Translations under genes and position numbers: made by a program | Notes under the pieces: model-generated | Told to the model about the DNA's origin: nothing | The model's database searches: none | What the model saw: the letters and a program-made list of their open reading frames with translations, nothing else | Shown: positions 6,685 to 7,055 of the stretch, in pieces | Position numbering within the stretch: position 1 is the first letter of the stretch | How the letters are laid out: each line of letters begins with the position of its first letter | Assembly (NCBI GenBank): GCA_000759655.1 | Contig: KN173887.1 | Location: 1 to 7,055, forward strand | DNA: 7,055 bases | Direction: 5' to 3' | From: Acidicaldus organivorans | Lineage (GTDB): Bacteria; Pseudomonadota; Alphaproteobacteria; Acetobacterales; Acetobacteraceae

Positions 6685-7055
6685 GCTTCCGCCGCGCGCG
6701 GCGGGCCACGCTCGAAGAGTTCGGCGCGGCTCGCGCAGGAGAGCGCGGCGATCCCTCTCCCCGCTTCGGAAAGAAGAAAACGGCGCGCCTCGATCTCGAT
6801 CTGGTAGTCGCGGCGCAGATATTGCCACTCGGTGAGATCGGTATCCTCAAGGAAGAAGGCGATCATCCCGGCGCGCTGCCCGGCAAGGCGCGCCGCCGCT
6901 TCCGCCGCCCGGTGGGCGAGGAGATGGGCGATCTGGTTGCCGCGCGCCGAACGCGCCGCCATCACCACCATTCCCCCCGCCCCGCGCGTCACCGCGAGAT
7001 GGGCCTCGGGGCCGAAATGGCGGCGGAGTTCGTCGAGCAGGCCGAGCTCCGAGGC
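6594..7055 (-). CDS. C-terminal part of an unrecognised convergent gene
   Basis: Open on the minus strand from the window edge to TAA 6594-6596, giving 153 visible residues; the start is outside. Content includes LLDELRRHFGPEAHLAV, then TRGAGGMVVMAARSARGNQI, a helical Ala-rich stretch, and FFLEDTDLTEWQYLRRDYQI. This mix of hydrophobic strands, helices and charged turns looks like a soluble protein. There is no signal peptide, Cys motif or membrane helix in the visible part, and I do not recognise the family. The last residues fall in the compound repeat: as written the protein ends LLASAVEGP, while in the inferred parent sequence it ends LLASAA followed by TAA (copies at 6395-6397 and 6505-6507), six bases from the smpB stop. 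The new stop exists because the palindrome CTTAAG contains TTAA on both strands. Confidence 0.6.
   Translation of the reverse strand, partial: ASELGLLDELRRHFGPEAHLAVTRGAGGMVVMAARSARGNQIAHLLAHRAAEAAARLAGQRAGMIAFFLEDTDLTEWQYLRRDYQIEIEARRFLLSEAGRGIAALSCASRAELFERGPPRAAEAGELRFANPRHPSLERRDLAPLLASAVEGP

Overview
The window is very GC-rich bacterial chromosome. Gene content and order (a lytic transglycosylase divergent from dapA-smpB, followed on its own strand by pgpA and a CinA-type amidohydrolase) suggest an alphaproteobacterium, probably in or near the Acetobacteraceae/Rhodospirillales. That placement comes from remembered gene order, not from a search. No IS element, CRISPR array, tRNA, rRNA or phage gene was seen.

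Layout: (i) 79-1246, plus strand, a low-specificity threonine aldolase gene interrupted by a 121-bp inverted/direct repeat insertion; (ii) 1343-1549, plus strand, a 68-residue exported Lys/His-rich small protein with a good RBS, followed by a probable terminator; (iii) 4916 down to 1760, minus strand, a tight operon of soluble lytic transglycosylase (interrupted by a 100-bp insertion of the same kind), pgpA (ATGA overlap) and pncC (one-base gap); (iv) 5004-6388, plus strand, dapA then smpB, 11 bp apart; (v) 6379-6684, a larger compound repeat at the smpB 3' end; (vi) 6594-7055, minus strand, the C-terminal part of a convergent gene I do not recognise.

The host genes are housekeeping: lysine/diaminopimelate synthesis (DapA), peptidoglycan cleavage (Slt), phosphatidylglycerol synthesis (PgpA), pyridine-nucleotide salvage (PncC), ribosome rescue (SmpB) and amino-acid breakdown (threonine aldolase). 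The cell-wall and envelope genes face each other across an 87-bp divergent promoter region.

The unusual signal is not a gene. At three unrelated places (411-622, 3486-3666, 6379-6684) the sequence runs forward, then back along its own reverse complement for 71-78 bp or more, then forward again. The third place does this twice in tandem. Every junction has 5-7 bp of microhomology. Removing exactly 121 and 100 bp restores full-length reading frames in the two interrupted genes, and removing 208 bp restores a compact convergent gene end. This is what repeated two-step template switching would leave. It may be real mutation, but amplification chimeras (for example in a single-cell or multiple-displacement-amplified genome) explain it at least as well. 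I see no evidence for a new functional system beyond this pattern.
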